Below are positions 8,346 through 16,926 of a stretch of DNA of 64,000 nucleotides, one piece after another (the stretch's first letter is position 1; each line of letters starts with the position of its first letter). This stretch comes from Microbacterium halimionae (GTDB taxonomy: Bacteria; Actinomycetota; Actinomycetes; Actinomycetales; Microbacteriaceae): the NCBI RefSeq assembly GCF_011761265.1, contig NZ_JAAOZB010000001.1:496001-560000 (forward strand), in the 5' to 3' direction. The notes under the pieces were generated by a model, which was not told the DNA's origin, ran no database searches, and worked only from the letters and a program-made list of their open reading frames with translations. A program made the position numbers and the translations under genes.

Positions 8346-8382
8346 ATACCCCACTGGGTATACGCTATACCCCGTACGGTAT
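8346..8382. promoter_or_regulatory. tandem CsoR/CstR-like operators
   Basis: Two 16-bp dyads: ATACCCCACTGGGTAT (8346-8361; arms ATACCC/GGGTAT, 4-bp spacer) and ATACCCCGTACGGTAT (8367-8382; arms ATACC/GGTAT). Their centres are 21 bp apart, two helical turns, so two protein tetramers could bind the same DNA face. The ATACCC-GGGTAT form is that of CsoR-family (copper or persulfide sensor) operators. They lie between the cysteine-rich gene and the CoADR-rhodanese gene. No CsoR-family regulator gene is in the window. Confidence 0.7.
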
Positions 8383-8405
8383 GACAATGAACGGGGAGAT
8401 CACAA

Positions 8406-10058
8406 ATGCGGACCATCATCATCGGCGGCGTGGCGGGCGGGATGTCAGCAGCCACAAGGCTCCGCCGGCTCGACGAGTCCGCCGAAATCATCGTCTTTGA
8501 ACGCGGCCCCTACGTCTCGTGCGCAAACTGCGGACTGCCCTACTACGTGGGCGGAATCATCACCGACCGCTCGGAGCTTCTACTGCAGACACCGTCTTCT
8601 CTACACCGCCGGTTTCGGCTCGACGTCCGCACCGGCCACGAGGTTGTCTCGATCGATACCGATCTGAAGCTCGTGACGGTCATCGAGCTCGCAACGTCTA
8701 CAACCTCGACGGAGCACTACGACACTCTCATTCTTGCCGTCGGTGCCGCGGCGCGAAGCGACAGCACCTTTGGCGACATCCCTACCCATACTCTCCGCAC
8801 TGTGGATGACGTCGACGCCATCACTGCGCTCCTTGAACGCGATGGCGGCACCCGCTCAGCGCTCGTGATCGGCGGCGGTTTCATCGGGCTCGAGGCGGCC
8901 GAGAACCTGGTTGGCCGAGGCCTGCACACCACGCTGATCCAGCGCGGCCCCCACATTTTGTCGCCTCTCGATCCCGAGATGACAGTCCCACTTGAATCAC
9001 ACCTGCGCGCGCATGGTGTCGATGTGCACACGTCGACAGTGATCGAGAACGTCACTGGAACGCTGGTTCAGCTCAGTGATGGCACACAGCAGCAGCCTGA
9101 CCTCATCATCGATGCGAGCGGAGTTCGACCCCAGACGGCGCTCGCCCTCACAGCCGGTGTGCGACTCGGGCCCACCGGCGGCATCGCGGTCGACGACCAG
9201 AACCGTACGAGCGATGCGCATATCTTTGCTGTTGGTGACGGCGTCGAGAAGATAGACGCCCGCACCGGCAAACCCGCACTCGTCACGATGGCAGGACTCG
9301 CGAACCGTCATGGGCGCACGACTGCTGATGTCATCGCTGGTGCGAGCGACACCAACGCACCTTCTCTCGGCACAGCGATTGTCGCCGTCTTCGACATGGT
9401 CGCAGCAAAGGTTGGTTCAAGCGAAGCTGAATTACGCGCAGCGGGCATGCCCGTTCGCGCTATCCACACGCACCCGACTTCGCACGCCGGGTACTACCCG
9501 GGCGCCGAGGGAATGTCGATGAAGCTTCTCGTCGACCCAGAATCCGACCGGATTCTGGGTGCACAGATCGTGGGTGGTGCTGGCGTCGACAAGCGCATCG
9601 ACATCATCGCCGTCGCAATGACGGCGGGACTTGAGGCATCCGCTCTCGCAAAGCTCGAGCTCGCCTACGCGCCGCAGTTCGGGTCGGCAAAAGACCCCAT
9701 CAATCAGCTCGGGTACGTCGCCGATAACCTGCGCACCGGCGCGACTCGCTCGGTGCAGTGGCACGAACTTGAGAACGCGCGGGCGGATGGCGCGACGCTT
9801 ATTGACGTGCGCTCCGCAGCCGAATTTGCGGCCGGCAGCATTCCCGGCGCGCTCAACATTCCGGTCGACGAATTACGCGAACGCCTCGACGAGTTGCCCG
9901 ACGGACCTGTGGTCGTTCACTGCCAGGTGGGGCAGCGCGGCCACACCGCGGCTCGGATTCTCACGCAGCACGGCATTGACGCCGTAAACCTCGACGGCGG
10001 GTTCCGCACCTGGGCTGCTGGAGCCGAAGTGCGAGAACCCGCCGTCGAAGTTATCTAG
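8406..10058 (+). CDS. CoA-disulfide/persulfide reductase with C-terminal rhodanese domain
   Basis: FAD/NAD(P)H enzyme of the CoADR-RHD class, which reduces CoA disulfides, per- or polysulfides. It has 550 residues. The N-terminal FAD fold is IIGGVAGGMSAATRLRRL; the single redox cysteine is Cys42 in SCANCGLPYYVGG. The NAD(P) fold is ALVIGGGFIGLEAAENL and the FAD site is HIFAVGDGVE. The rhodanese domain starts near residue 450 (ATLIDVRSAAEFAAGSIPGALNIP) with active Cys506 in VVHCQVGQRGH. ATG 8406 has GGGGAG seven bases upstream. The upstream tandem CsoR/CstR-like operators fit induction by persulfide or copper; this is inference. Substrate in vivo is not decided by the sequence. Confidence 0.9.
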   Translation: MRTIIIGGVAGGMSAATRLRRLDESAEIIVFERGPYVSCANCGLPYYVGGIITDRSELLLQTPSSLHRRFRLDVRTGHEVVSIDTDLKLVTVIELATSTTSTEHYDTLILAVGAAARSDSTFGDIPTHTLRTVDDVDAITALLERDGGTRSALVIGGGFIGLEAAENLVGRGLHTTLIQRGPHILSPLDPEMTVPLESHLRAHGVDVHTSTVIENVTGTLVQLSDGTQQQPDLIIDASGVRPQTALALTAGVRLGPTGGIAVDDQNRTSDAHIFAVGDGVEKIDARTGKPALVTMAGLANRHGRTTADVIAGASDTNAPSLGTAIVAVFDMVAAKVGSSEAELRAAGMPVRAIHTHPTSHAGYYPGAEGMSMKLLVDPESDRILGAQIVGGAGVDKRIDIIAVAMTAGLEASALAKLELAYAPQFGSAKDPINQLGYVADNLRTGATRSVQWHELENARADGATLIDVRSAAEFAAGSIPGALNIPVDELRERLDELPDGPVVVHCQVGQRGHTAARILTQHGIDAVNLDGGFRTWAAGAEVREPAVEVI

Positions 10059-10090
10059 TCGCGATCACTGTTGTCGTCGCTAGCAGCGTT

Positions 10091-11437
10091 CTAGTCGCGC
10101 GCAGCGCTCGGGCGAGGAGCGCGGCGGCGACGAGGTGCACCGGAACGGTCACCCGAACGGTCGCCAGCAGCTGCGGGGCGGCCAGAGCCACGACGAGCAC
10201 CCGACGCGCCGGGCTTCTTCGACGGAGTGTGATTTACCGTCACGGGAGCCGGCTTGACGTACGGAGCGTGCGCACCGACGAGTTCAACCACCGGGGCGCC
10301 ATCAGCTGTGACGCGCTCGAACGGAACCGAGATTCCAGCCTTACGCAGCAGGTCCGTGACATCGCGACGCTGTGATTCGAGCGTTACGGTGACGACAGTT
10401 CCCTCAGCACCGGCGCGAGCGGTACGGCCCGAGCGGTGCAAGTACGCTTTGTGCTCCATAGGCGGGTCTACGTGAACAACGAGTTCAACGTTGTCGACGT
10501 GCACGCCACGAGCAGCGACGTCGGTTGCCACGAGCACCCGAACTCCGCCCTTTTCAACTGGAGCGCCAAATGACGCGAGGTTACGCTCACGTGCCGACTG
10601 CGAGAGGTTTCCGTGCAGATCAACGGCGGGGATGCCTGCTGCCGTCAGAACCTTGGCGAGCTTCTTTGCCTGGTGCTTGGTGCGGGTGAAGAGGATGCGG
10701 CGGCCCAGGCCCGAGGCAAGAGCACGAACGAGGTCGGACTTCTCGGCGTCGCTGACCATCAACACGCGGTGTGTCATAGCTGCGGCGGGAACGCTCGACT
10801 CGTCGACTTCGTGACGAACCTCGTCGCGAAGGAAACGACGCACGAGACCATCGACACCGCGGTCGAGGGTCGCGCTGAACAGCAAACGCTGACCGCCCTG
10901 CGGCGTTGCGTTGAGAATGCGAGTAACTCCGGGAAGGAATCCGAGGTCGGCCATGTGGTCGGCCTCATCGAGCACGGCGATTTCGACGCGGTCGAGGTTG
11001 ATGACGCCCTGCTTCATGAGGTCTTCGAGGCGACCGGGGCAGGCAACGACGATGTCAACACCGGCGCGGAGTGCTTGCTCCTGCGGGCGCTGGCTCACGC
11101 CACCGAAAATTGTGGTGACGTTCAGGCCAGTCGCGGCGCCAAGAGGCACGAGCACTGCAGCGATCTGGGTAGCCAGCTCACGAGTCGGTGCAAGAACGAG
11201 GCCGCGGGGGCGACCAGGAGTGCGGCGTGCGGCGTTAGCTGCACTCAACCGCGCAACCATAGGAAGAGCGAACGCAATGGTTTTTCCGCTGCCGGTGCGG
11301 CCACGGCCGAGCACGTCACGGCCAGCGAGAGAGTCAGGAAGAGTGCCTTCCTGAATCGGAAAGGCTTCCGTCTTACCGGAGTCGGCAAGTACACGGGCCA
11401 GGGGCGCGGGCACGCCAAGGTCAAGAAAAGTAGGCAT
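10091..11437 (-). CDS. DEAD-box RNA helicase
   Basis: ATP-dependent RNA helicase of the RhlE/DeaD group, acting in ribosome assembly or mRNA remodelling. It has 448 residues. Motifs in order: Q-motif AFPIQEGTLPDSLAGRDVLG, motif I GRTGSGKT (Arg where Gln/Lys is usual), PTRELA, DEADHMADLGF, SAT, RILFTRTK, ATDVAARGVHVDNVELVVHVDPP and HRSGRTARAG. The last 80 residues are basic and low-complexity (PSKKPGASGARRGSGRP, APRRRRAPRPSAARD), a typical RNA-binding tail. The gene has about 280 bp of non-coding DNA upstream, room for a long cold-shock-type 5' leader, but no specific element could be fixed. Confidence 0.93.
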   Translation of the reverse strand: MPTFLDLGVPAPLARVLADSGKTEAFPIQEGTLPDSLAGRDVLGRGRTGSGKTIAFALPMVARLSAANAARRTPGRPRGLVLAPTRELATQIAAVLVPLGAATGLNVTTIFGGVSQRPQEQALRAGVDIVVACPGRLEDLMKQGVINLDRVEIAVLDEADHMADLGFLPGVTRILNATPQGGQRLLFSATLDRGVDGLVRRFLRDEVRHEVDESSVPAAAMTHRVLMVSDAEKSDLVRALASGLGRRILFTRTKHQAKKLAKVLTAAGIPAVDLHGNLSQSARERNLASFGAPVEKGGVRVLVATDVAARGVHVDNVELVVHVDPPMEHKAYLHRSGRTARAGAEGTVVTVTLESQRRDVTDLLRKAGISVPFERVTADGAPVVELVGAHAPYVKPAPVTVNHTPSKKPGASGARRGSGRPAAAGDRSGDRSGAPRRRRAPRPSAARD

Positions 11438-11715
11438 AGAAAATGAATCTTTCGGGTAAACACGATCGAAACTGACCGCAAATGGGCGACGGCGCGAATT
11501 CGCGCATCGGTTCGCCGCTCGAGAAGTGCCACAGCCAGAGGGCCGGGAAGCGTATCGACGACGCAGGCGCTAGAAAAGCACCGAGACAACGGTAGCACGC
11601 GTCACCTGTGGGTCCGGCTGATGACGACAACCTGGGCATCTTCCTAGCAACGCGCCACATTCCGCCTTGTGCATAGGCCTCCCCGTACGCTGGCCCTAGC
11701 GATCGGCAGCTGCCT
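11438..11715. other. intergenic leader region between helicase and desaturase genes
   Basis: About 280 bp without a convincing gene; the short frames here are fragmentary. It should contain divergent promoters for the helicase (leftward) and desaturase (rightward). The only symmetric element seen is the 10-bp palindrome GCGAATTCGC near 11495. TACGCT (around 11686) and TAGCGA (around 11698) are possible -10 elements for the desaturase. No riboswitch was recognised. Confidence 0.4.
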
Positions 11716-12855
11716 TTGGCTCCACACGACGATCGAAGTAGGTTCGCCATCGCTATTGCCGCTCCCGTCGCTCAGCTCGGGCCCATTCGTCAGACCTACG
11801 CAGGCACCGATACCTTCCCGCACCTCACACGTGCGTACACGGAGGTTTCGAAGGTCACGCGAGAGACGGGACTACTGAAGCGCGCGCGCGGCTTCTACGC
11901 TCTCGTCGGCGGCATCCTCGCCATCTGCCTCGCGGGTTGCGTCACGGGATTCATCCTGCTCGGAGACAGCTGGTTCCAGTTGCTGATCGCAGGTGCCCTC
12001 GGCATCATCCTGACCCAGATTGCGTTCGTCTCTCATGAGGCAGCGCACCGTCAAATTCTCGAGTCCGGTCCCCGCAACGATCGTCTCGCTCGCGGCCTGA
12101 TCAGCGGTGTTGTCGGCATGAGCTATTCGTGGTGGTCGAGCAAGCACACGCGTCACCACGCCAACCCGAACCGCGTCTCTCGTGACCCCGACATCGAAGT
12201 CGACACAGTTTCTTTCCTCGAAGAAGATGCCGCCAAGGCTCGAGGCCTTCACGTTTTTCTCACTCGTCGCCAGGGCTGGTTCTTCTTCCCGCTGCTCACG
12301 CTCGAGGGTTTGAACCTCCACTATCTCGGCGTCAAGCACCTCACCACGACGAAGAACGTCAAGGGTCGCTGGATTGAACTCAGCCTCATCGCCGGTCGCT
12401 TTGCACTGTACCTCTCGCTGCTGTTCTGGGCGCTGCCCCTCGGCATGGCTTTCGCATTCCTCGGCGTGCAGCTCGCCGTCTTCGGTGTCTACATGGGTGC
12501 CGCTTTTGCGCCCAACCACAAGGGCATGCCGATCGTTGACCGCGACGCCAAGCTCGATTTCTTCACCAAGCAGGTACGCACCTCCCGCAACATCAGCGGT
12601 GGCTGGTACACGACATGGCTCATGGGCGGACTCAACTATCAGGTCGAGCACCACCTCTTCCCGAACATGCCTCGCCCGCACCTCGCGAAGGCTCGTTTGA
12701 TCGTGCGTGACTACTGCGAAACGCTCAATGTTCCCTACACCGAGACAACGCTCTTGCGCTCCTATGCGATCGTCATCGAATACCTCAACCGCGTGGGCCT
12801 CGCCGCTGGCGACCCATTCGATTGCCCCGTGTCGTCGGAGTTCCGCCGCGTCTAA
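11716..12855 (+). CDS. membrane fatty-acid desaturase
   Basis: Di-iron acyl-lipid/acyl-CoA desaturase of the cytoplasmic membrane. The three histidine boxes are present: HEAAH (SHEAAHRQILE), HTRHH (WSSKHTRHHANPN) and QVEHH (LNYQVEHHLFPNMP), with paired hydrophobic segments between them (FYALVGGILAICLAGCVTGFILL, LLIAGALGIILTQIAF, LYLSLLFWALPLGMAFAFLGVQLAVFGVYMGAAF). No ATG or GTG is in frame before the conserved core. TTG 11716 gives 379 residues but has no ribosome-binding site, whereas AGTAGG lies six bases before an ATC at 11749. The start is therefore uncertain. Monocistronic; unsaturation to keep membranes fluid in the cold is the usual role, which would suit the neighbouring helicase. 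Confidence 0.88.
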   Translation: MAPHDDRSRFAIAIAAPVAQLGPIRQTYAGTDTFPHLTRAYTEVSKVTRETGLLKRARGFYALVGGILAICLAGCVTGFILLGDSWFQLLIAGALGIILTQIAFVSHEAAHRQILESGPRNDRLARGLISGVVGMSYSWWSSKHTRHHANPNRVSRDPDIEVDTVSFLEEDAAKARGLHVFLTRRQGWFFFPLLTLEGLNLHYLGVKHLTTTKNVKGRWIELSLIAGRFALYLSLLFWALPLGMAFAFLGVQLAVFGVYMGAAFAPNHKGMPIVDRDAKLDFFTKQVRTSRNISGGWYTTWLMGGLNYQVEHHLFPNMPRPHLAKARLIVRDYCETLNVPYTETTLLRSYAIVIEYLNRVGLAAGDPFDCPVSSEFRRV

Positions 12856-12892
12856 GCGGTTGTGATTCGTTCGAGCCGCGCGTAGTGCGCTC

Positions 12893-12921
12893 TTTCCATC
12901 TGTGGTCAGACCACATATGCT
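12893..12921 (+). promoter_or_regulatory. promoter with embedded dyad operator for the DsbA-like gene
   Basis: TTTCCA (12893-12898) and TATGCT (12916-12921) are 17 bp apart, and ATG 12928 follows after six bases, so the transcript would be leaderless. The spacer holds a perfect dyad, TGTGGTCAGACCACA (12901-12915), ending exactly at the -10. TGGTCNGACCA is the form bound by FadR/GntR-type repressors. Confidence 0.65.
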
Positions 12922-12927
12922 CGCGGT

Positions 12928-13620
12928 ATGACATCACCACAGCTTCCGCGACGAATCGGCACTGGGGTGCTCGCGCTCGCGACAGCGCTCAGCCTCGCTG
13001 CATGCACGAACAGCGCTGAGCCCGAGGCATCCGCTACCGCGTCGAGTGCCTTGTCGGTGCTCGCCGAAGACGGAATCGTCATTGGGTCAGGTCCGATCAA
13101 TGTCGAGATGTGGGGAGACCCCGCCTGCCCCCATTGCGCTGAGCTTGATGAAGCGATCGGCACTGACATGGCCGACCTTGTGGCCGCCGGCGACATCACC
13201 ATGACACTTCATCCCATGACCTACGTCAGCGAAAAACGCGGCGACACCACCGACTACTCAACGCGCGCGAGTGCCGTGCTGCTTGCCGTATCGGGCGCAG
13301 GCGAGACGGATGCCGTGCTCCCCCTGTACTCGCTGATTCAAGCCAATCAGGTCTCTGAATCCGGTAGCCCTTCCAATGATGACCTTGTGCAGTACGCGGA
13401 GCAGGCGGGTGCTGCTGCCGATCTTTCGACGGCGATCGCAGATTTTTCCGCGACTGCAACAGCATCGAACGACTACTGGCTCGGCCGTGAGATTCCCGGC
13501 ACAACGGAAGTCATCGACCACGTGCCGACTCTCGTGATCGACGGCACGGTGTTCGAAGTACGCGAAGACGGCAGCGACGCAGCGAGGTTCTCGGCGGCAG
13601 TAGAGCAGGCGCGGGCGTAG
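12928..13620 (+). CDS. DsbA-like thioredoxin-fold lipoprotein
   Basis: Probable extracytoplasmic thiol-disulfide oxidoreductase. It has 230 residues. The signal peptide has basic residues (PQLPRRIG), a hydrophobic core and lipobox LAAC with Cys26 as lipidation site. A Ser/Ala/Thr-rich linker follows, then a thioredoxin fold with the CxxC motif CPHC (Cys67, Cys70) in [14 protein letters not shown]. The cis-Pro segment is [14 protein letters not shown] near the C-terminus, and the helical insertion between is of DSBA type. The electron partner is not in the window. Its promoter contains a strong dyad operator, so expression is probably repressed under some condition; the regulator is unknown. 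Confidence 0.87.
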   Translation: MTSPQLPRRIGTGVLALATALSLAACTNSAEPEASATASSALSVLAEDGIVIGSGPINVEMWGDPACPHCAELDEAIGTDMADLVAAGDITMTLHPMTYVSEKRGDTTDYSTRASAVLLAVSGAGETDAVLPLYSLIQANQVSESGSPSNDDLVQYAEQAGAAADLSTAIADFSATATASNDYWLGREIPGTTEVIDHVPTLVIDGTVFEVREDGSDAARFSAAVEQARA

Positions 13621-13672
13621 CCGAACTAGACTGAGCGGGTCCGGCATCCCTGAGTTTCTGGAGTCCAGCCGC

Positions 13673-16009
13673 GTGCCTACTTCCTCTCCCACGACGCCTG
13701 CCTTGGCAGACACCGTCGACAACGCCGTCGCCACTCCTGAGAAGGAGCAGCCCTACGCCGCCCTCGGCCTCAAAGCCGACGAGTATGCACAGATCCGCGA
13801 GATTCTGGGGCGTCGCCCCACGAGCGGCGAGCTTGCCATGTACTCGGTGATGTGGAGCGAACACTGCTCCTATAAGTCGAGCAAAAACTACCTGCGCCAG
13901 TTCGGCCAGAAGGTCACCGACAAAATGCGCGAGAAGCTCATGGTCGGGATGGGTCAAAACGCTGGCGTCGTCGACATCGGTGAAGGTTGGGCTGTCACTT
14001 TCAAGGTGGAGTCGCACAACCACCCGAGCTACATCGAGCCGTTCCAGGGCGCCGCAACCGGCGTCGGCGGCATCGTCCGCGATATTATCTCCATGGGCGC
14101 CCGCCCCGTCGCGATCATGGATCAGCTGCGCTTCGGCGCCATCGACCACCCCGATACCGCTCGCGTTGTGCACGGCGTGGTTTCGGGCATCTCGTTCTAC
14201 GGCAACTGCCTCGGACTGCCGAATATCGGTGGCGAGACTGTGTTCGACCCGGTATATCAGGGCAACCCGCTCGTGAACGCCCTCGCGGTCGGCGTGCTGC
14301 GTCACGAAGACCTGAAGCTTGCCAATGCCTCCGGCACCGGCAACAAGGTTGTGCTCTTCGGCGCACGTACCGGCGGCGACGGAATCGGTGGCGCATCAAT
14401 TCTTGCCTCCGACACATTCGCTGATGGCGGACCCACCAAGCGCCCCGCGGTGCAGGTTGGCGACCCGTTTGCCGAGAAGGTACTCATCGAGTGCTGCCTC
14501 GAGCTGTACCGAGACGAACTGGTTGAGGCCATTCAAGACCTCGGTGCTGCCGGTATCTCATGTGCGACGAGTGAACTCGCCGCCAATGGCGGTTCCGGCA
14601 TGCGCGTCGACCTCGAAAACGTGCTGCTGCGCGACCCTTCGCTTACTCCAGAAGAGATTCTGATGAGCGAGTCGCAAGAGCGCATGATGGCGATCGTTGC
14701 CCCCGAAAAACTCGACGCGTTCTTGGCTGTCGTCGGCAAGTGGGATGTTGAAACCAGCGTTCTTGGTGAAGTGACCGGTGATGGTCGGCTGCAGATTTTC
14801 TGGCACGGTGAAGAGATCGTCAATGTCGATCCTTCGACAGTGGCCGTTGATGGTCCGGTCTACGACCGCCCCGTCGCCTATCCCACCTGGATCGACGCGC
14901 TCCGTGACGACTCCGCTGCGGCCCTCGAACGGCACAACGATGCCGACACGCTTCGCGAGCAGTTCTTGAAGCTCGTGGCGAGCCCGAACCTCGCCGACCC
15001 GTCGTGGATCACCAACCAGTACGACTACTACGTGCTGGGAAACACTGCTCTCTCGTTCCCCGACGACGCTGGCATGATCCGGGTCGATGAGAACTCGGGT
15101 CTCGGCTTCGCTATCGCAACCGACTGCAACGGCCGGTTCTGCCAGCTCGACCCGTACGAGGGCGCAAAGCTCGCTCTCGCGGAGGCATACCGCAACGTCG
15201 CCGTCACCGGCGCAACTCCGGCAGCTGTCACCGACTGCCTCAACTTCGGCAGCCCCGAGAACCCCGAGGTCATGTGGCAGTTCTCCCGCGCAGTCGAAGG
15301 ACTGAGCGACGGATGCCTCGAGCTCGGCATCCCGGTAACCGGTGGCAACGTCTCGTTCTACAACCAGACCGGCGACACTCCGATTCACCCGACGCCCGTG
15401 GTTGGCGTCTTGGGCGTCATCGATGATGTCGCCCACCGGATCCCGAGCGGATGGCAAGACATCGGCGAGAACATCTACCTGCTCGGTGTGACCGCGATGG
15501 AACTCAGCGGGTCAGCATGGGCCGCCACGATCCACGGCCACCTCGGTGGACCTCCCCCAACCGTTGACCTCGCCGGAGAAAAGCGCCTCGCGGAACTGCT
15601 TCGGGCAGCGTCCGATCAGAGCCTCATCTCCAGCGCGCACGACCTTTCGGAGGGTGGCCTCGCCCAGTCACTCGCCGATGCTGTCAAGCGGTTCGGCGTT
15701 GGCGCGCGTGTGTGGCTGAGCGAAATCAGCGAACGCGACGGGGTGGATGCGGCATCCGCACTCTTTTCGGAGTCGACTGGTCGAGTGATTGTCACTGTCC
15801 CCCGCGAAGAAGACGTGAAGTTCCGCGGACTCTGCGCGGGACGCAACTACCCGGTGCTACGCATCGGCGTCACCGATTCTCCCGCCGAGGGCGAGCCAAC
15901 CCTCGAAGTTCAAGATGTGTTCACGGTGCCCATCAATGAACTGCGTTCGATTTCAGCCGCGACGCTTCCCGCCGCCTTCGGACCCACCATTTCTGAGCCC
16001 GGAATTTAG
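13673..16009 (+). CDS. purL: phosphoribosylformylglycinamidine synthase subunit PurL
   Basis: Large ATP-dependent subunit of FGAM synthase in de novo purine synthesis; works with PurQ and PurS, which are not in this window. It has 778 residues, the size of the small (actinobacterial/Bacillus-type) PurL. Recognisable blocks are [92 protein letters not shown] and ESQERMM. Start at GTG 13673, ten bases after GGAG. The 43-residue membrane ORF begins nine bases after the stop with its own AGGAG, so the two are probably cotranscribed. Confidence 0.97.
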   Translation: MPTSSPTTPALADTVDNAVATPEKEQPYAALGLKADEYAQIREILGRRPTSGELAMYSVMWSEHCSYKSSKNYLRQFGQKVTDKMREKLMVGMGQNAGVVDIGEGWAVTFKVESHNHPSYIEPFQGAATGVGGIVRDIISMGARPVAIMDQLRFGAIDHPDTARVVHGVVSGISFYGNCLGLPNIGGETVFDPVYQGNPLVNALAVGVLRHEDLKLANASGTGNKVVLFGARTGGDGIGGASILASDTFADGGPTKRPAVQVGDPFAEKVLIECCLELYRDELVEAIQDLGAAGISCATSELAANGGSGMRVDLENVLLRDPSLTPEEILMSESQERMMAIVAPEKLDAFLAVVGKWDVETSVLGEVTGDGRLQIFWHGEEIVNVDPSTVAVDGPVYDRPVAYPTWIDALRDDSAAALERHNDADTLREQFLKLVASPNLADPSWITNQYDYYVLGNTALSFPDDAGMIRVDENSGLGFAIATDCNGRFCQLDPYEGAKLALAEAYRNVAVTGATPAAVTDCLNFGSPENPEVMWQFSRAVEGLSDGCLELGIPVTGGNVSFYNQTGDTPIHPTPVVGVLGVIDDVAHRIPSGWQDIGENIYLLGVTAMELSGSAWAATIHGHLGGPPPTVDLAGEKRLAELLRAASDQSLISSAHDLSEGGLAQSLADAVKRFGVGARVWLSEISERDGVDAASALFSESTGRVIVTVPREEDVKFRGLCAGRNYPVLRIGVTDSPAEGEPTLEVQDVFTVPINELRSISAATLPAAFGPTISEPGI

Positions 16010-16018
16010 GAGTTCGAC

Positions 16019-16150
16019 ATGAGCGACGAAGACTACGGCGACCTCAACACCAAACGTCAGATGCGCATGAAGATTGTGGCGTGGTCGGTTATTGTGGCGC
16101 TGATCCTCGTGGGTGGTGGCTCAACCGTCATCGCGCTGATCTTCGGTTAA
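16019..16150 (+). CDS. 43-residue single-pass membrane peptide
   Basis: Short ORF with an acidic N-terminus (MSDEDYGDLNTKRQ), a basic patch (MRMK) and one membrane helix (IVAWSVIVALILVGGGSTVIALIF). The ATG at 16019 has a good AGGAG six bases upstream, and it starts nine bases after purL. Codon choice is G/C-rich at third positions as in neighbours. The role is unknown; the layout is acidic cytoplasmic head, transmembrane helix, almost no tail. It is followed by two larger membrane-anchored proteins, which may share its transcript. Confidence 0.7.
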   Translation: MSDEDYGDLNTKRQMRMKIVAWSVIVALILVGGGSTVIALIFG

Positions 16151-16187
16151 ACCCTCGGCGATATCTGAGGACACGTAGGGTGAACAC

Positions 16188-16898
16188 GTGGAGCCTTTAG
16201 TTGAGTTCCTCGCCCTCTGGTGGTGGACTGCGCCTACAGCTCTAGGAGTGGGCACTGCGAGCTACTTTGGCGTGACAACTGGCCGCCGCCGATCGCGCCG
16301 GCTGGCACTGAATGCCGCCCGCGTTCAGGAGCAGGCGGCAGTCCGTACCGCCCTCGCCGCACGCGCTGACACTCGGTCAGCACAAGCCAAGGTGCATGCA
16401 GCTCGGGGTGGTGCTCCCGGCCTCGCACTACCTGACGCGCGCCGTGCCCTTGCAGAGGCGAAGCGCCTCCAGCGTTCAACCGCGCTTGCGCTGCGCGCAG
16501 CGCGGGGTGAGGTTCGCGCGGAGCGCGCACGCTTGGGCGCTACGTCGTCTCACGAGGACCTGCCGCTGGTTCGGCTCGTTCGGCAACACGACCAGGTCGC
16601 TTCGCGCTGGCTTGAGTATGAAACCGACGTTGAACTCTCAATCGCAGTGCCGCAGTTGAGTGATCCACGTCGGCCCGAAACTGCGGCATTCCTCCGCGCA
16701 ATGCAGCAGGCTCAGTGGCTCCGCCCTGCTGACGACGCAACTCGAATGGATCCCGCAGCGTACACGGCGTATCGCGACGCGGTCGCCGACATGGCCGCAG
16801 CATTCGACCACGCCGAAGATGCCGCGCTCCGCGCTTCAGCCCACGTCGGCCGCCTCCCTCGGCGTGCGACGCCTCCCAATCCACCACAGACCGGTTAG
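16188..16898 (+). CDS. membrane-anchored coiled-coil protein, paralogue A
   Basis: Unrecognised 236-residue protein starting at GTG 16188. One N-terminal membrane segment (LVEFLALWWWTAPTALGVGTASYFGV) is followed by a basic stop-transfer patch (GRRRSRRLA) and a long Ala/Arg-rich helical region (residues 40-125). A conserved block follows: HDQVASRWLEYETDV, SDPRRPETAAFLRA, YRDAVADMAAAFDHAED. The same block occurs in the next gene, so the two are tandem duplicates. The C-terminus is short and proline-rich. No catalytic motif is visible; a structural or envelope-scaffold role is a guess. It lies 37 bp after the 43-residue ORF and 28 bp before its paralogue. Confidence 0.7.
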   Translation: MEPLVEFLALWWWTAPTALGVGTASYFGVTTGRRRSRRLALNAARVQEQAAVRTALAARADTRSAQAKVHAARGGAPGLALPDARRALAEAKRLQRSTALALRAARGEVRAERARLGATSSHEDLPLVRLVRQHDQVASRWLEYETDVELSIAVPQLSDPRRPETAAFLRAMQQAQWLRPADDATRMDPAAYTAYRDAVADMAAAFDHAEDAALRASAHVGRLPRRATPPNPPQTG

Positions 16899-16926
16899 CC
16901 CACTCGCACGCGGATAGCATGACAGA

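Noticed and set aside
10041..10110. Repeat of CTAGTCGCG near 10056 and 10092
   Set aside because: Two short copies around neighbouring stop codons; no symmetry or spacing that suggests a site.
11421..11750. Minus-strand 109-codon frame upstream of the helicase
   Set aside because: Overlaps both helicase and desaturase starts, low-similarity composition, no ribosome-binding site; treated as leader DNA.
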